Below are positions 36,401 through 48,019 of a stretch of 64,000 nt of DNA, one piece after another (positions within the stretch are counted from its first letter, which is position 1; every line of letters begins with the position of its first letter). Origin of the DNA: Sipunculus nudus (lineage: Eukaryota > Annelida > Sipuncula > Golfingiida > Sipunculidae); NCBI GenBank assembly GCA_026874595.1, contig CM049314.1, forward strand, positions 12,018,729 through 12,082,728, in the 5' to 3' direction. The notes under the pieces are model-generated. The model worked only from the letters and a program-made list of their open reading frames with translations. It was not told the origin of the DNA and ran no database searches. The position numbers and the translations under genes were made by a program.

Positions 36401-36775
36401 GTATCTGACGGCCGCAGAAAGCCATATGCTCAGACTGTCAACTTTCCTCAACGCGATTTCAATGGCATCGATTCGCCAAGTATGAATCACGCACGAATTC
36501 CCAGGGGCAACTACACCATGGACGAAAACGTCCAACGGTTATCCGAGGATTCTTGGTTTGTAGAGAATGTGAACTATGTTGGGGTGACACCAAATCATAC
36601 TCCAACCATTCCTCCAAGACATGTTCTCAACGGATATGACGTCACACCGGATATGCTTCCGACTGCCCAAATGGGAATGTACTCCCATGCATGCGCACCT
36701 TCAATAGAATCACTGCGCTACTTTGATGATGGGTCTGTAATGGTGTGTAATTCATTTTACGAGTCTAGTTTGTAA
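27362..36775 (+). CDS. two-CTLD type I receptor, copy A (eight exons)
   Basis: Exons 27362-27428, 31494-31736, 32666-32785, 32974-33222, 34668-34808, 35293-35385, 35630-35726 and 36148-36775 give 1638 nt (545 aa). The order is signal peptide (1-20), CTLD1 (23-143, six cysteines in long-form CTLD spacing), CTLD2 (144-273), polar stalk (274-304), TM helix (306-328) and a 209-residue tail. Neither CTLD has an EPN/QPD plus WND sugar site; CTLD2 has QPS there, so calcium-dependent sugar binding is doubtful. The tail carries NPF (405-407), VNYVGV (ITIM-like, Tyr 480) and PxxPxR (489-494). Two joins are unusual: a shifted acceptor at exon 4 and a GC donor after exon 7. Likely a surface innate-immune receptor; ligand unknown. 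It could be a recent pseudogene if those joins fail. Confidence 0.7.
29167..29622 (+). pseudogene. reverse-transcriptase fragment of the LINE
   Basis: The 151-codon open part of the LINE RT core (PLLEKTTLD, NFRPVSNL, LSAAFDT, YLSGRSKPV). The frame breaks before the YADD position. It is a remnant with no separate function. Confidence 0.8.
30090..30335 (+). pseudogene. LINE C-terminal fragment
   Basis: An 81-codon frame with DNCNSLL, LQRVLNTAARIV and LYWLPV, the typical region after the RT of CR1-like ORF2. It is separated from the RT core by frameshifts. Confidence 0.75.
31494..31736 (+). CDS. receptor A exon 2 (CTLD1, N-terminal half)
   Basis: Acceptor CACGGCAG, donor ATAG|GTGAGT, phase 1 on both sides, 243 nt. 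Encodes ECGNQTEEVKYC, then WEGAQGHCRSFGGNVGLP and IWLSLRR...GNWTWVNGD, the characteristic W-x-A...C...G and WIGL/W-W-DG elements of a CTLD. Copy D has exactly the same length. Confidence 0.85.
32666..32785 (+). CDS. receptor A exon 3 (CTLD1, C-terminal half)
   Basis: Acceptor TCTGGTTCCAG, 120 nt, phase 1. Encodes GGCGLYAL...SPCFLN...RFICLHE, giving the last three CTLD cysteines. The donor G|GTTCGA is weak beyond GT but identical in copy D. Confidence 0.8.
32974..33222 (+). CDS. receptor A exon 4 (CTLD2, N-terminal half), shifted acceptor
   Basis: The ancestral acceptor used by copy D (equivalent start 32955) gives a premature TGA here because of one extra base near 32963. An AG 19 nt downstream (CCATTCTTCAG, exon start 32974) restores the phase: ESVCPDRVARYNC..., then ARALCRVHGAQLIYR and MWVGFYQEDWVF. 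The cost is seven residues at the domain edge, including one Cys. Donor A|GTAAGT is normal. Confidence 0.6.
33480..34185. mobile_element. hairpin-headed dispersed repeat in intron 4 of receptor A
   Basis: Begins with a near-perfect hairpin at 33480-33508 (TAGGGCCCCGCTTG / CAAGCGGTGCCCTA, 13 of 14 pairs, 1-nt loop), then a CGTCCTTC run (33521-33567) and three tandem units of about 130-150 bp sharing AACTGCAGCTTTCC, CAGGGATGATTGGTACC and GAATTACAGACC. It ends near CCGACCACATCTAG. It is absent from intron 4 of copy D. Frames inside it are not genes. Confidence 0.65.
34668..34808 (+). CDS. receptor A exon 5 (CTLD2, C-terminal half)
   Basis: Acceptor ATTTACAG, 141 nt, phase 1. Encodes ELVFWDKKQPSQQNLSCAVL...GMWRIERC...HSYICEI, the last strands of a CTLD with QPS in place of EPN/QPD. 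Donor T|GTAGAT is weak but shared with copy D (GTAGAG). Confidence 0.8.
35293..35385 (+). CDS. receptor A exon 6 (stalk)
   Basis: 93 nt between TCGATAG and A|GTTAGC. Encodes a low-complexity polar stalk (STTQESGPTQPTTKQIS) probably O-glycosylated. Same length in copy D (63551-63643), where the donor is the stronger GTAAGC. Confidence 0.7.
35630..35726 (+). CDS. receptor A exon 7 (transmembrane helix), GC donor
   Basis: Acceptor TTATTAACAG, phase 1 in and phase 2 out. Encodes FYIIFLCLCFPLLVVVAFVS then IGGYRIGRNQ, a TM helix with a basic stop-transfer. The expected donor is AAAG|GCAAAC; copy C has AAAG|GTAAAG at the same place. Without splicing the frame runs 16 more residues (ending IYICR) to a stop at 35775. 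Confidence 0.65.
36148..36775 (+). CDS. receptor A exon 8 (cytoplasmic tail)
   Basis: Acceptor TCATTTTGCAG, phase 2, 628 nt to TAA. Encodes a 209-residue Ser/Thr/Pro/Tyr-rich tail with PYYSEV, RNPFDFP (NPF, an EH-domain ligand), QYSYVSD, SEDSWFVENVNYVGVTPN, PTIPPR (class II SH3 ligand PxxPxR), GYDVTPDM and NSFYESSL at the end. The YVGV to C-terminus part is the best-conserved piece in copies B and C. Confidence 0.75.
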
Positions 36776-36809
36776 TGATACCCGCTATGAGTGATATTTG
36801 CTATATGTG

Positions 36810-36815
36810 AATAAA
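36810..36815 (+). terminator. polyadenylation signal of receptor A
   Basis: AATAAA 35 nt past the stop, in a GTGAATAAATATT context also seen after copy C (GTGAATATATATT). Confidence 0.6.
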
Positions 36816-38122
36816 TATTAAGATGCAAAGTATGTAATGAGCCTGATCAACCACTTTGTACTTGAAATACAAGCCAGTTATCTATATGTTTCTCTTTTAT
36901 TGTTATGAATCTGTGCGAGACCAGATATACGGTGGCCACCATCCATGGAAGTCCGTCTTTACTAGACCACTACCGTAAATATACGGATTTTGCTTAAACA
37001 TTGGGTTTCATTGACCAGTCAGTGATATATCAGTAGTTCCAATGCACTTACCTGTTATAAATAATAGATAAATTTACGACTTAAGAAAAGAAATTGTATT
37101 AAGAATGTTTATTCGTAACATTGGTGTCACTTACTTTATGTTGGGGACTAGTTGATCCCATTTCGTTAGCGGTGGGACAAATCTAATGTTCTAATTCTTT
37201 AAATTGCTATCTTCTGACAGGATAATTCATCCTGTGCATCACGTCCTGTAAATCAAAACAAATCGAAAAACAGAAAAACACGACATTAGTAAAGCAAAAA
37301 ATATCTTATATGATTTAATTTCTAGTCAATTGTAATTTTTTTTATAACAAAATTAGGAATCTTCTTAGTTTTGAGTAAAACCAGATGCAGGAATACGTGT
37401 GATAAAATATATTCCCTCCAATATTTGATGTAAATATAAAATAATAACATTAAAGTCTTATTCTGGCGCCCGTGTGAAATGTTTGTTTTTCATTTTATTG
37501 TAAAACCATGGGACCATGGGCATTATCTCCCATTAATGTTCAATGGCAATAAATAATTAGCCATTATCTCCGCTTGACTTTAACACGAGCACATCCAAAT
37601 AAGCAAGAATACATTTAAATTATAGAAACATCCGCTAATCATATTAGCATTCTGTCTTGCGCAGGATTAAAGTGAATAGTCCGTTAAAAGAAACCGTCCA
37701 ACTAAAATGACAACCTCGCCTGCACAACCAAACTACTCATTCTGTCTCCTCTTTCAACACTACTAACCCTCAATCACGATCATCTAAGTGCACCACCATC
37801 CGCCACCATCAACACAACCACTCCTCATACACAAACCGCTAACAAGCAGTTCCAATGACAAGTTATTTTCTTTAACATATCTAACCCCTGAAAGACCATT
37901 CAGGGCGAAATTACTATAAAAAGAAGGGTAGTGCACAATGTCGTAATAACATTAGACATTAAATTCAATAAAAATTTCAAAACACAGTATCCTCTTTCTT
38001 TCAGTGTATCAGTGACGTCTGCAGGGCACGGTTCGATGTAGGGCTGTGAGATGCTAAATAGGCTAGGACAGGAAGATCCAGACATTGTCATTTTAAACAA
38101 TCAAAAAGTATATATATTAAAA
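36816..38122 (+). other. 3' flank of receptor A, shared by all copies
   Basis: Non-coding. Segments align with 45.1-46.0 kb (after B) and 54.0-55.2 kb (after C), showing that the duplicated unit includes intergenic DNA. A short run of ACAACCACC-type words at 37690-37860 is the unexpanded counterpart of the minisatellite downstream of B. Confidence 0.6.
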
Positions 38123-39094
38123 CAAGGAGTTTACAGGGATGGAGTATCAAGTGAGAGTCTGGCCGTGTCGGATGTTGCTGACGGGGGTCATAAAACTCGC
38201 TGCTCTAAGGCACGAAGAGATGCCGCTGATAAGCCCGGTGCTAATTGATACAGCGCGAGAGACCCCCCTTCGGCGTGACTCCGGAACAGCTCGTTAATTC
38301 CCGGGGACCCCCAATGTGAACTAACGCGAGACCCAGTATTTTATTTATATTTTAAAACAATCATAAGTTTGAACACCATATTTTCATATGTGTGGGAAAC
38401 GTGTGTGAAGCTGTCGTTGCTAATGACGCCTAAGCTATAGCTTGGCTGCGGTAAATATGGGCGATAATACGAGAACAACGCCGTCAGTGACAGAGCGGGC
38501 GATGGTTCACTGTTATCCATCAAAATGAAAGTCATCCGATCATAAGCGTTCAATTCTTTTTATATCAACGGAATACTATAATACATGGCTAATTATTAAT
38601 ATAAGTCAGAAGAGTGGGAACTGTTGGAATTTTTTATAATTCCGAAGTTATTCAGGGAAAGAAAGATTTACACTAACTAGTCGTCCGTCATGAATCACGG
38701 CAGAAGTTGATATAGAGTGACCGCATCTATCCCAAAATCGATCAAGCGATTCCTCAACACGAGACCTCTCTAGATATATTTGTTGCGCATAATTCTTGAC
38801 AAAACAAACCATTTGCGCATTCATAATTCCGGTCAATGTTCTTCCAGTGATTTACTGCTCAGTTACTGGATATATCGCTCTCCGCTTCAGCGAGCTACAG
38901 CGGACCGCCGAAGTAACATCTAGCAGGCTCGCTTTATCAAAGGCCGTGCCGCCGCTGCGCCTGACACCGCGGCACAATAGGCGCACAATAGAGTTAATTG
39001 GCTTATCATGTCTTAATTGCAATTAGCGCACGACTGACACTCGCGACCTGGCAGGGCTTCTGACAGTTGTTACTCCATACCTGTAAACTCCTTG
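38123..39094. mobile_element. 972-bp MITE with TIRs, absent from the paralogous site
   Basis: Inverted ends of about 25 bp start CAAGGAGTTTACAGG and continue ATGGAGTA with one mismatch; ATTAAAA flanks both sides (38116-38122 and 39095-39101) as a 7-bp target duplication. The interior is GC- and CpG-richer than the surroundings with no transposase. The paralogous flank near 55240-55280 runs through without it. Superfamily uncertain (hAT or P-like from duplication size). Confidence 0.7.
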
Positions 39095-42000
39095 ATTAAA
39101 ATAACTAAATGTAGTTAACTTTATAATATCAATTATGAGAGCACACACTGTCACAGGTACTACGGTCAAATGCTTGAATGTACAGATCTGCATTAAACTG
39201 GCGTATTTATAATTATATTATAGGGCAACACTTCAATTGTATATTACTTAATTGTATTTGACATAGGACATTACATTTTATTAGCCAACATAGAAATCGG
39301 CATTTACATGAATACGTTATTTTTATTAATCCATTATTTAACCTTTTGAAAATATTCCATATTCATTTGAAGCATCAACTGTCACATAAACAGATTAGAA
39401 AATAATGTATGACTTATTCAGAATGTAGAAAATGTCATTTTGACTCCTAGAAACTAAGTCTACATAAGTAGGTCCACCTGGAGGCTACATTTACACATCA
39501 GTCACTGGTTCAATATGCAAGCAATTTGATGTTGATTGCACAAGCAGTTCCTTGGATACCTTTTTAGGCAAACAACACTATTTATTTACATTGAAGATCA
39601 TGGATTTTTTTTCACCTTTTTAAATAATTGAAATGAAAATAAACAGAAATGTTCGTAGTTTACCAAGGATATTAAGCCTTATATAGCTTATCTGCAGGAA
39701 AAGTGACGTTTGACACTTTGTCTTGCCGCAAATAGGTCAACACATGACGTAAACTGTCACGTATATGGATATGATTCACATATCTAATTTGCTACCGAGA
39801 GCTGCAGCATTTCCTGAAAAATTTGAACATGCATTATGTCCCTATGCACACACATAATACCTTCTTATATTTTATGAATGGCCCAACAACCAGTTTAAAC
39901 TGATCAAACCTCGTTCAAACTATGCCTGCTTTCAGTCTAAACGCTAAAACAGGTGAAATGAATCAAATTATTTTCACATTATTGACCAATACGAGATCTT
40001 TCCCAAATCAAGCTTCAAGGGTAGGAAAGACGGCTTTAAGGGTTTCCAAACTCATAGTCGGTCCATAGCTCGCAGATATAGGTCACCCTGACGTAAATAG
40101 GTATAAGGTTACGATTCGACCCTGTAAACGATCACACGAACGGACACCGAGTAAACTTAACGGACAGGCGACGGACAAAAGCCCATCGCTATAGCTCATA
40201 TCATGAATTACACTCAGTCGAGCTAATAGACGACTAGGCATAAGGAAATAGCCAGCCAGTTAAAAACGAAAGCCACTGCCTTTTGACCAGGTAGGAAGCA
40301 CCCTTAGTACAATGTACGTTTAAACAGAAGCTAAAATGTATATGTACTGTATTACATTTATTGAACATGGGTCTTGAATTCTACAAAAGGCTGATGGTAG
40401 AATTCAGAGTAGTACCGACAGAAGCACACCGCCCCATAGAAAAGATAACACCCGCTCAAAATCTCCAAACAAGCACCCCTTCCGTCCTTATGAAAAACAT
40501 GACAAACTCCCTCTAACAGAATATAAGAACCTTCTCAACTTCCACTATCCCACCACATATAAGGACAGGTATGCTTCATTACACGAAATTATTTTTGTTT
40601 ACTTTTCAGTATCATATTATGAATTTTAACATAATTTACACTAGAAATAAAAAAATGACTAACATTAATGATAAAGGATGTATTGATGTATGTTATATGA
40701 TGAGATGATTAATTGAAAAGTTATTGATAAAAATATGTCAAAAGTGTAACCAGAATTAAGGAATTATCTCAACATTAAAAAAAAACTCGTTTTTCCCCTA
40801 AAAGTAAGGGAGCAAATGATACTATGTCACCCGCCCCTATAAAAGTAAGGAGGAAATTTTGCCAGGACCCCCCCCCCCCCCCCGCCCCTCTGCCGGACCC
40901 CAAAACAAGGCCCATGTTATTGAAGTAATGTCACCGGGTACATTTATTTCAATCCACACGCAAAGTAATTAATTAATTAATGATCATGTTCTTCTATTTT
41001 GTAACCTCTGAGAGCATTTTACACTTAATCAGTATTTTATTATATTTTGAAACGGCATGTAGGACTAACTTTTCTCGCTATTGTGTTTATAAATCGATTG
41101 ATTGGGTATACTTTTACAATTTTTTTTTATCTGGGAAAAGCAGAATACTCTGTATATTGAGAATAATTGTTCAGAATCTATTATTACCCAACGTGTCAAT
41201 AATGTACTCTATCATAAGGTACTATAACATTCAATCGTATCCAACTATAGTAGTAACTTTCAAAGTGACATGAAAGTGACAGGCAATTGATAATTCTACG
41301 TTCTCGAGCACACGGGAAATTGCTAGGGCTTCTAGAAAAAAATAATACATTGTCCGAATGCTAGTGAATGTTCGTCATAGCCAGGTCTTTTAATGTTCCC
41401 CCTGATGATATGTTTGTATGCACTGGTGACATATGATATTGGATAACAGATGCATGGTAAACACAAGCGATCTAGCTGCGAATGGAATGGTTGTAATCAA
41501 TAGAACACTGAAGTCCGACTAAACATAACTATCATAAGTGGACCTATTAGCAACAATTTGACAATAATCTAGTAACAGAGTTTAAATAAACATCCTTAAT
41601 GCACTAGCATTTATGTGTGTATACAAACATAGGAGCAATTATAAATTCGCTGAAAATATTGATACCATTCTGTAATGGTGAATTATATTACTCCAACATT
41701 TTGGTACATGTTTGGTACATTAATCACGCCTTGCATATTTAGCATATACAAATGATGACTTCTATAGCTGACATGGAATTTTCATTTACTTTTTATTTCA
41801 TTTTATACTTTCACTTCGATGTAATTACATCTAGTCTTTTAGCAACATTTGCTCGGAACAAACACACATATCAAAAGAGGATTTTCACAGGAAGGTGCAC
41901 ATCCGAACACACCATAAATTTTATACAATTACAGCCAGGACTATATACTTATCAAAATCCTTGATCAGCAGCTCGATTCGTTGGACGGTTTCTGTCTTCA

Positions 42001-42107
42001 TCTGTCGTATAAGATGGACTGTTTTTGTGTGTATCTGCCGTGTAGGCTCCTATCTATGTCTGTCGTGTATGCTGGACTACCCGGGTTATTTCAAATGTTC
42101 TACAGTG
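39095..42107 (+). other. intergenic DNA between receptors A and B
   Basis: Non-coding. Most of it aligns with 55.8-58.4 kb (between C and D). It holds a unit of the 15955-18145 repeat family at about 40050-40280, a poly-C run at 40869-40882 and, from about 40.6 kb, the promoter flank of copy B. Confidence 0.6.
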
Positions 42108-45100
42108 ATGGGCATATTGCTGCTCTTTGCACTTTTCCTGTGCTATGCTCCCCGGGGGCTCGGTGTATGTAATATAACCCATAACCAAAGTCAGAATATA
42201 TATTTTCTGAATCAGTATGGGGATAACTAGGTTAACTATAAAACTGAGAACTGTGATATCCAAATATACATAATTATACATGACCATTTATTCACATATA
42301 TAGCATATACACAATATAGCAAGTTCATCCGGCTCACTGAAATCTATTCTCTACTCGTAACTTAATGACATCTATGACATACTGTGGCGTCAGACAAACT
42401 ACTTCTTCACAAACCAAATATTTGAATTTATAGGGCCCAGGGGAATCCTCATTCTGATAAAAACATTTTCTCTCACATTTTACACATAAATCAGGACATA
42501 CTAACTTTTTTTATAAGAACACATATAAAATATAAGAAAAAGTTATAAATTCTACATTGTCGATTTGGCTCTGCGGATATTATGAGAAGAGAAATACATA
42601 TTTGAAGATATTTTTAAACAAGCATTCACAATTAAATTCTTAGAAAAAAAATTATTTTTATTATGAATGATAAAAGCCATGCTATTAATTAATTCTGCCA
42701 TAAAATATCCTTTTCATCATTTCATAACGATCATCTTCATTATCATCATTACCTCCTTCTTTTAATGTTGTTATTATAATTATTGACAAAGATGCACTTC
42801 ACTATCAGTGTGGCAATCAGACAGAAGTGTTATAAAATGGTCGACACTTGGGAGGATACCATGGAACATTGTAGATCATTCTGTGGTAATTTGGGTCTGA
42901 CTCATGAAAAAAAAGAGAAGACGACAACAAAAACTACTTCCCATTATGAAAGATCGACATCTCGAGACGAAATGGTTACCACGAAGATCTAAAGAGCTAG
43001 GGAACTGGACATGAAATAATGGTAGCATAGGTAAGCATCCCTGAGTCATCCTTATTGGAATGAGCGTATATTTTTAATCGTAATCATTTATATTTGAGAA
43101 GTAAGCTGAAGCCTTTCACTGTACAATCACGGTGTCCTTTAATTAAATGTGAGGTTCGTGACTAGTAAAATGAAGGGACAATAATGTATCTATGAGATCA
43201 AATATGAGATCTTTGAGCTCCAGACTGGAACCGTTATAACAAGTTAAGTGATCCCAGTGAACACGTGGAACAAGTAGGCCTTCAAAGATTAAAAATATAT
43301 TTATTTAAGAAAACGAACATAGATAAATTTAACTGTTCCTTGTTACAGAAATACTTTAATTACAATGGAAAATCCTCTAACTGACAAACTTGTCCTCCTC
43401 CTGTTGGAGTAAATGTCCTGTAAAACCAATTCAGTGCAAATATTTTGGAACTCTTTCCCGTGGAAAAAAGGACCACTTGCTTTCCAGATCACGATAATTA
43501 ATAAACCTTGACTTTTGTACGGGTTTATTTGAAAACAGCATATCTGCTTCTCCTTGTAAAGGTACTGAAGCGACACAAAAAACAAAATTCAAATATGCAA
43601 TCTATTTACTTTTTTTTTAAATCTAGTTCTTGTCTTTTGTCTCTTCATATTTTTAGCATCGCCGCCTTATTTAGGAAAACAAGGAGTGGTTGTGGACATT
43701 TTTCACTTCATGAAAACTATGTATCCAAGGGTGCTTGCCTTCTCAATGGACCAACCAAATTAGTATGTTTACATACAGGTTCAGTGATGTGATTCCAAGT
43801 ACATAAGAATCCGATCTTTGTATCAAATATACGTTCGAATAACCAATAATTGTTTACACAAAGTCTTCAGACTATCAATGGCAAATTATACACAGCTGAA
43901 ACGGCTATAGGATTGTTTACATAGATAAACAAAAGTCTTCTAGCAGAACTTGTCCTGTTCCAGATAAAGTAGTTCTTCGGGGATGTGGAATATCGCCCAC
44001 TGCTCAGACAGACAAACAATGGTCTGTGAAATGTGTACGTTGTTATGTCATTATTTTCAGTCATTTGTTTAACTTACACTCACTACTTTTAATCGTTGAA
44101 TAGAAAAGTACAAGTTTCCCTTACTGTATAACGTTTTATCTCGTTATATGCCATAATAGCGTATTTCATTCTTTTACTTGCGTATTATGATATAACTGAT
44201 ATATAGAAATTTCATTTTCAAAGGATCAAGAGTCGGAGAAAATAATCATTGTGTTAATGCGTTGTATATATTAAATATAATGTTGCACATCTTTGTTTTC
44301 ACATTTAATCAATCTCGGCAAGGCAAGTTACATAAACGCTTTTGTTGGATATAATAATGATACATGGGAATTAAATTAGGTACACTGTGAAAGTGTCTAC
44401 ATATATCTTATATCCTGGTCAATTCAAACCTTTATTGTAAGAGTAAGGGATTAAAACTGGGAGGTTTACATATTTCGTGTGTACAGCACGAATTGTTTCA
44501 CCTTGTTGCTTTTCATGTAAAATAAAATCCTTTATCACTGACTTAAATAAATTACCTGCATTAAATGATCAACATCCAGACCAGCTTTAATGCTAACTTT
44601 AAAACAATGTCAGTAGTATAATTCTTATCGTTCGGTTAGTGCGGCAGTGCAATCCCTGCAGAGCCAAGCATCAAGCCGAGTGCAGACCTAAGCGGATTAG
44701 TTCGCAACTCGTTTGATTTACCTGTTTCTCAATAGGAATTCAACCAGTAGAGCTACAAGTCTGAAGGTAGCGCCACGCCTTGTGCTCAGACAGTCAACTT
44801 TCCACAACGCCTTTTCAATTGCATCGACTCGCCATCCATGAATTACGCATGAGTTCCAGGAGCAGCTGCACCACGGACGCAAACGGCCAACGTTTATCCG
44901 AGGACTCTTGGTTTGTAGAGAATAAGAACTATGTTGGGGTGACACCAAACAATACTCCACCCATTCCTGAAAGACATGGTTTTCACGGATGTGACGTCAC
45001 ATCTGGTATGCTTGCGACTTCCCACAGGAGAAGATACTCCCGCACGTGCGAGCCGATCACTGCGCCTCTATACTGATTGTGACTATATGTAATTTAGTCT

Positions 45101-45117
45101 ACGAGTCGAGTTTGTAG
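42108..45117 (+). pseudogene. two-CTLD receptor, copy B (pseudogene)
   Basis: Remnants in order: signal peptide MGILLLFALFLCY from 42108 with its donor destroyed; CTLD1 N-half 42808-43030 with frameshifts and TGA at the WTW motif; CTLD1 C-half 43657-43778 (CGHFSLHENY...LVCLHTG) one base out of length; a shredded CTLD2 C-half about 43935-44034. The CTLD2 N-half, stalk and TM were not found. The tail 44640-45117 has stops (CAATAG near 44731) but keeps SEDSWFVENKNYVGVTPN, PPIPER and GCDVT. It cannot encode a receptor, although its tail remnant is valuable for judging which tail motifs are conserved. Confidence 0.8.
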
Positions 45118-46030
45118 CATTATGTAACACCGAATTGGGATGAGCATGCAAGGTTTAATCCGCGTGGAATGATACCAGCTATTAATACGCGTAAATGCAA
45201 GTCATGTAACTAGCCATTCGGATGCTTTGCATTTGAAACCATTAAGCATGTGAGAAAAATATATCATTATACAAAGAAAGCACCATCCACTTGTTTATAG
45301 TTTAATGCCAGACCATTTTCTTGAATATATAAATAGCATTTTCTTATGTTTTACCATGGCAACCCTGCTATTTAAAAATTATATCAAAACATTCGCCAGT
45401 GAAGGGGCTGATTAAAATACAAAAATAAGAATAATAATGCATGATAATTCGGTCACTATGTGAACTCATTGGCTGTAGGACAGAGCAAATGTTCTTATTT
45501 TTTTATGATGTCTTCTGACTTATATTTAACAAACTTGTAAAAAATATCCTGTTAATCAGCACACCAATCGACAGATAGAAAAATGCAACTTTTTAAATGT
45601 TATTTTACATAATTAAATTTGAACAAAGTGATCTTATATTTGCAGATGCATTATAATACAAATTATAAATCTTCCTTGTCATTAACAAAACATGCCGCAG
45701 TATTACGTGTGGAAATAACCATATCCCCTCGTTATACGCTGTAAATATGAATGTAAAATTTAATAAAAAGGTCTCATTTTGTAGCCAGAATGTTTTTTAT
45801 ATGTTACTGTAAAAGCGTGGTTATAATATCTCATTATTGTTAAATGAAATATCTCATTGGCCAATATTTCCGCTTCGCGCATTAGCACATGATAACAAAG
45901 AAACAAGGAAGCACCCGCTCGACATAGTAGCCTCCTGCCTGACCCTGATGAACATAAACAGTGAACAGTAACAAGTTGACACAACTCTAACTTGAAAACC
46001 AAAATGAGAGACCAATAGCACGATAACGAG
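45118..46030 (+). other. 3' flank of copy B
   Basis: Non-coding and homologous to the flanks after A and C (for example GTATTACGTGTGGAAATA near 45697 against 37390 and 54481). Confidence 0.55.
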
Positions 46031-47620
46031 AAAGAATGAATACGCTCATGTCATGAATACCTCGCCATTATGACCACCCCTATATAAGGACTACCTTGCT
46101 ATTGTGACCACCCCCATGTTACTACTGCCTTTCAATCATGTCAACCCCCATATCACGACGAGCTAAACATTATGACCACCCTCATGTCACGACTACCTTG
46201 CCTTTATGAACACCTCATTTTACGACTTCCTTGCCGTTATGACCACCCTAATGTCACAATTACCTTACCTTTATGACCATCCCCATGTCACGACTGCCAT
46301 GAAATAATGTCCACCCAAATGTTACGACGACCTAGCCTTTATGATCACCGCAGTGTCACGACTGCCATGCATTTATGTACACCCCCATATCACGAATACC
46401 TTGCCTTTAGGAAAAAACCCAGTGTCGCAAAGCCCTAGCCGTTATGACCACCCCCATGTCGTGATTACCTTGACATTATGACAACCCAAATATCACGACT
46501 ACCTTGCCTTAATGACCACCCCATGTTACAACTACCTTGCCTTAATGTCCATCCCCATTGTCACGACTACCTTGCCTTTATGACCAATCCAATGTCATGA
46601 CTACCTTGCTTTTAAGACAACCCCCATTTTACGACTGCCATGCAATTATGGCCACCCCCATGTCACGACGACCAAGCCTTTATGACCACCGCAATGTCAC
46701 GATTACCTTGCCATTAAGTCCCACCCCCATGTCTCGACATCTGTGACATTATCACCACCCCATGCCACGACTGCCTTGCCTTTATGACCACCCCCGATAT
46801 CAAGACTACCTTCCTTTTATTAACAACTCCATGTTAGGACTACCTTGCCTATATGACCATCCCCATTGTTACCGTTACCTTGCCTTTATGATCAACCCAA
46901 TATCAATATTACCTTGCCTACATGACTACCCTAGTTACACGAATACCTTGTCTAAATGACCACCCAAGTAACACGAATACCTTGACCACATGGCCATCTG
47001 AGTAACACGAATACCTTGCCTACATGACCACCAAAGTTACACGACTACTCAAAAGATCACCCACAAGATTAATGATGATCATCCAAAAGACTACCATGCC
47101 TATATGACCATCCCAAGGACCCGATACCCATACAAGCTTTCAGTATCTCTCCCGTCTGAGAAACGTGAGAACAATAAGCACGATAACCGAAAAACATAAA
47201 TACCCCACTGAGCCTTCGAAAGTACCAGCCCTCAGATATGACCATCCCGATTACATTACAATTACCCCTAACATAACCACTTCGACCAAACCCCACTAAT
47301 ACGACTAGGCGATAACACGGCAATCCTGATGGCAATCGCCTATAGCATGATGTACAGATCGTCCAAACCAGCCAACTACAATAATATTCCAGATAACATA
47401 ACAGTCCCTGCTGACATTATCATCCTGACAGCATGAAGTTTACTGCTGACGTGACGGTGCCGATAACATGACAATATCTGCATATATAACCAGGTCGAAA
47501 ACAGGAAAACCTTTGCGCCTCTGACCAGTCTGATAACACAGAAACGCCTCGCAGACACGATCATCCCGATAACATGACAGCGCCTGCTGACAAGGTCGTT
47601 CCGACATTACACGACATGAT
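46031..47620. repeat. minisatellite, about 34-bp unit, ACGACTACC/TGACCACC
   Basis: About 1.6 kb of imperfect repeats with consensus CACGACTACCTTGCC then TTTATGACCACCCCCATGT. Units drift towards the 3' end, where the array becomes irregular after about 47050. The paired GACCACC spacing closely resembles the subterminal repeats of the Tigger-like MITE at 7005-7874. Frames here are repeat products. Confidence 0.85.
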
Positions 47621-47962
47621 TAATGCTATCATGAATGAGAGTTCGGCAACTCCCGATTAGTTAACAAACATTCGGGTATGCCCAACTATATAATTTTACC
47701 GAGTGATATATTTAGTTTGCCTATACACGTGTCTACTCAAGCAATTAGTAATTTTTACCCTGCACACAGACAGATAGACAGACGGACGAAGTACATAAGT
47801 AAGGACATAACCTCAAAGTAAATTTGTTCGTGGGAAATAATCGGACAAATAATAAGTAATTTTGTTTGTATATTTGGTTATTTTTTAATGTGTACGAGGA
47901 ACTTAATCATGACAAACATTTAACAATTTATTTATTGATTACTGGCGTAATAATCATATACA

Positions 47963-47964
<2 letters not shown>

Positions 47965-48013
<49 letters not shown>
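47965..48013. repeat. (AT)n microsatellite
   Basis: About 49 bp of AT dinucleotides. Confidence 0.95.

Positions 48014-48019
<6 letters not shown>

Noticed and set aside
46558-46959. Repeat proteins with CLYDHP-type units
   Set aside because: Direct translation of the 34-bp minisatellite; frames shift from unit to unit.
46031-47620. CRISPR-like array
   Set aside because: Units are contiguous imperfect repeats without unique spacers, in a eukaryotic genome.
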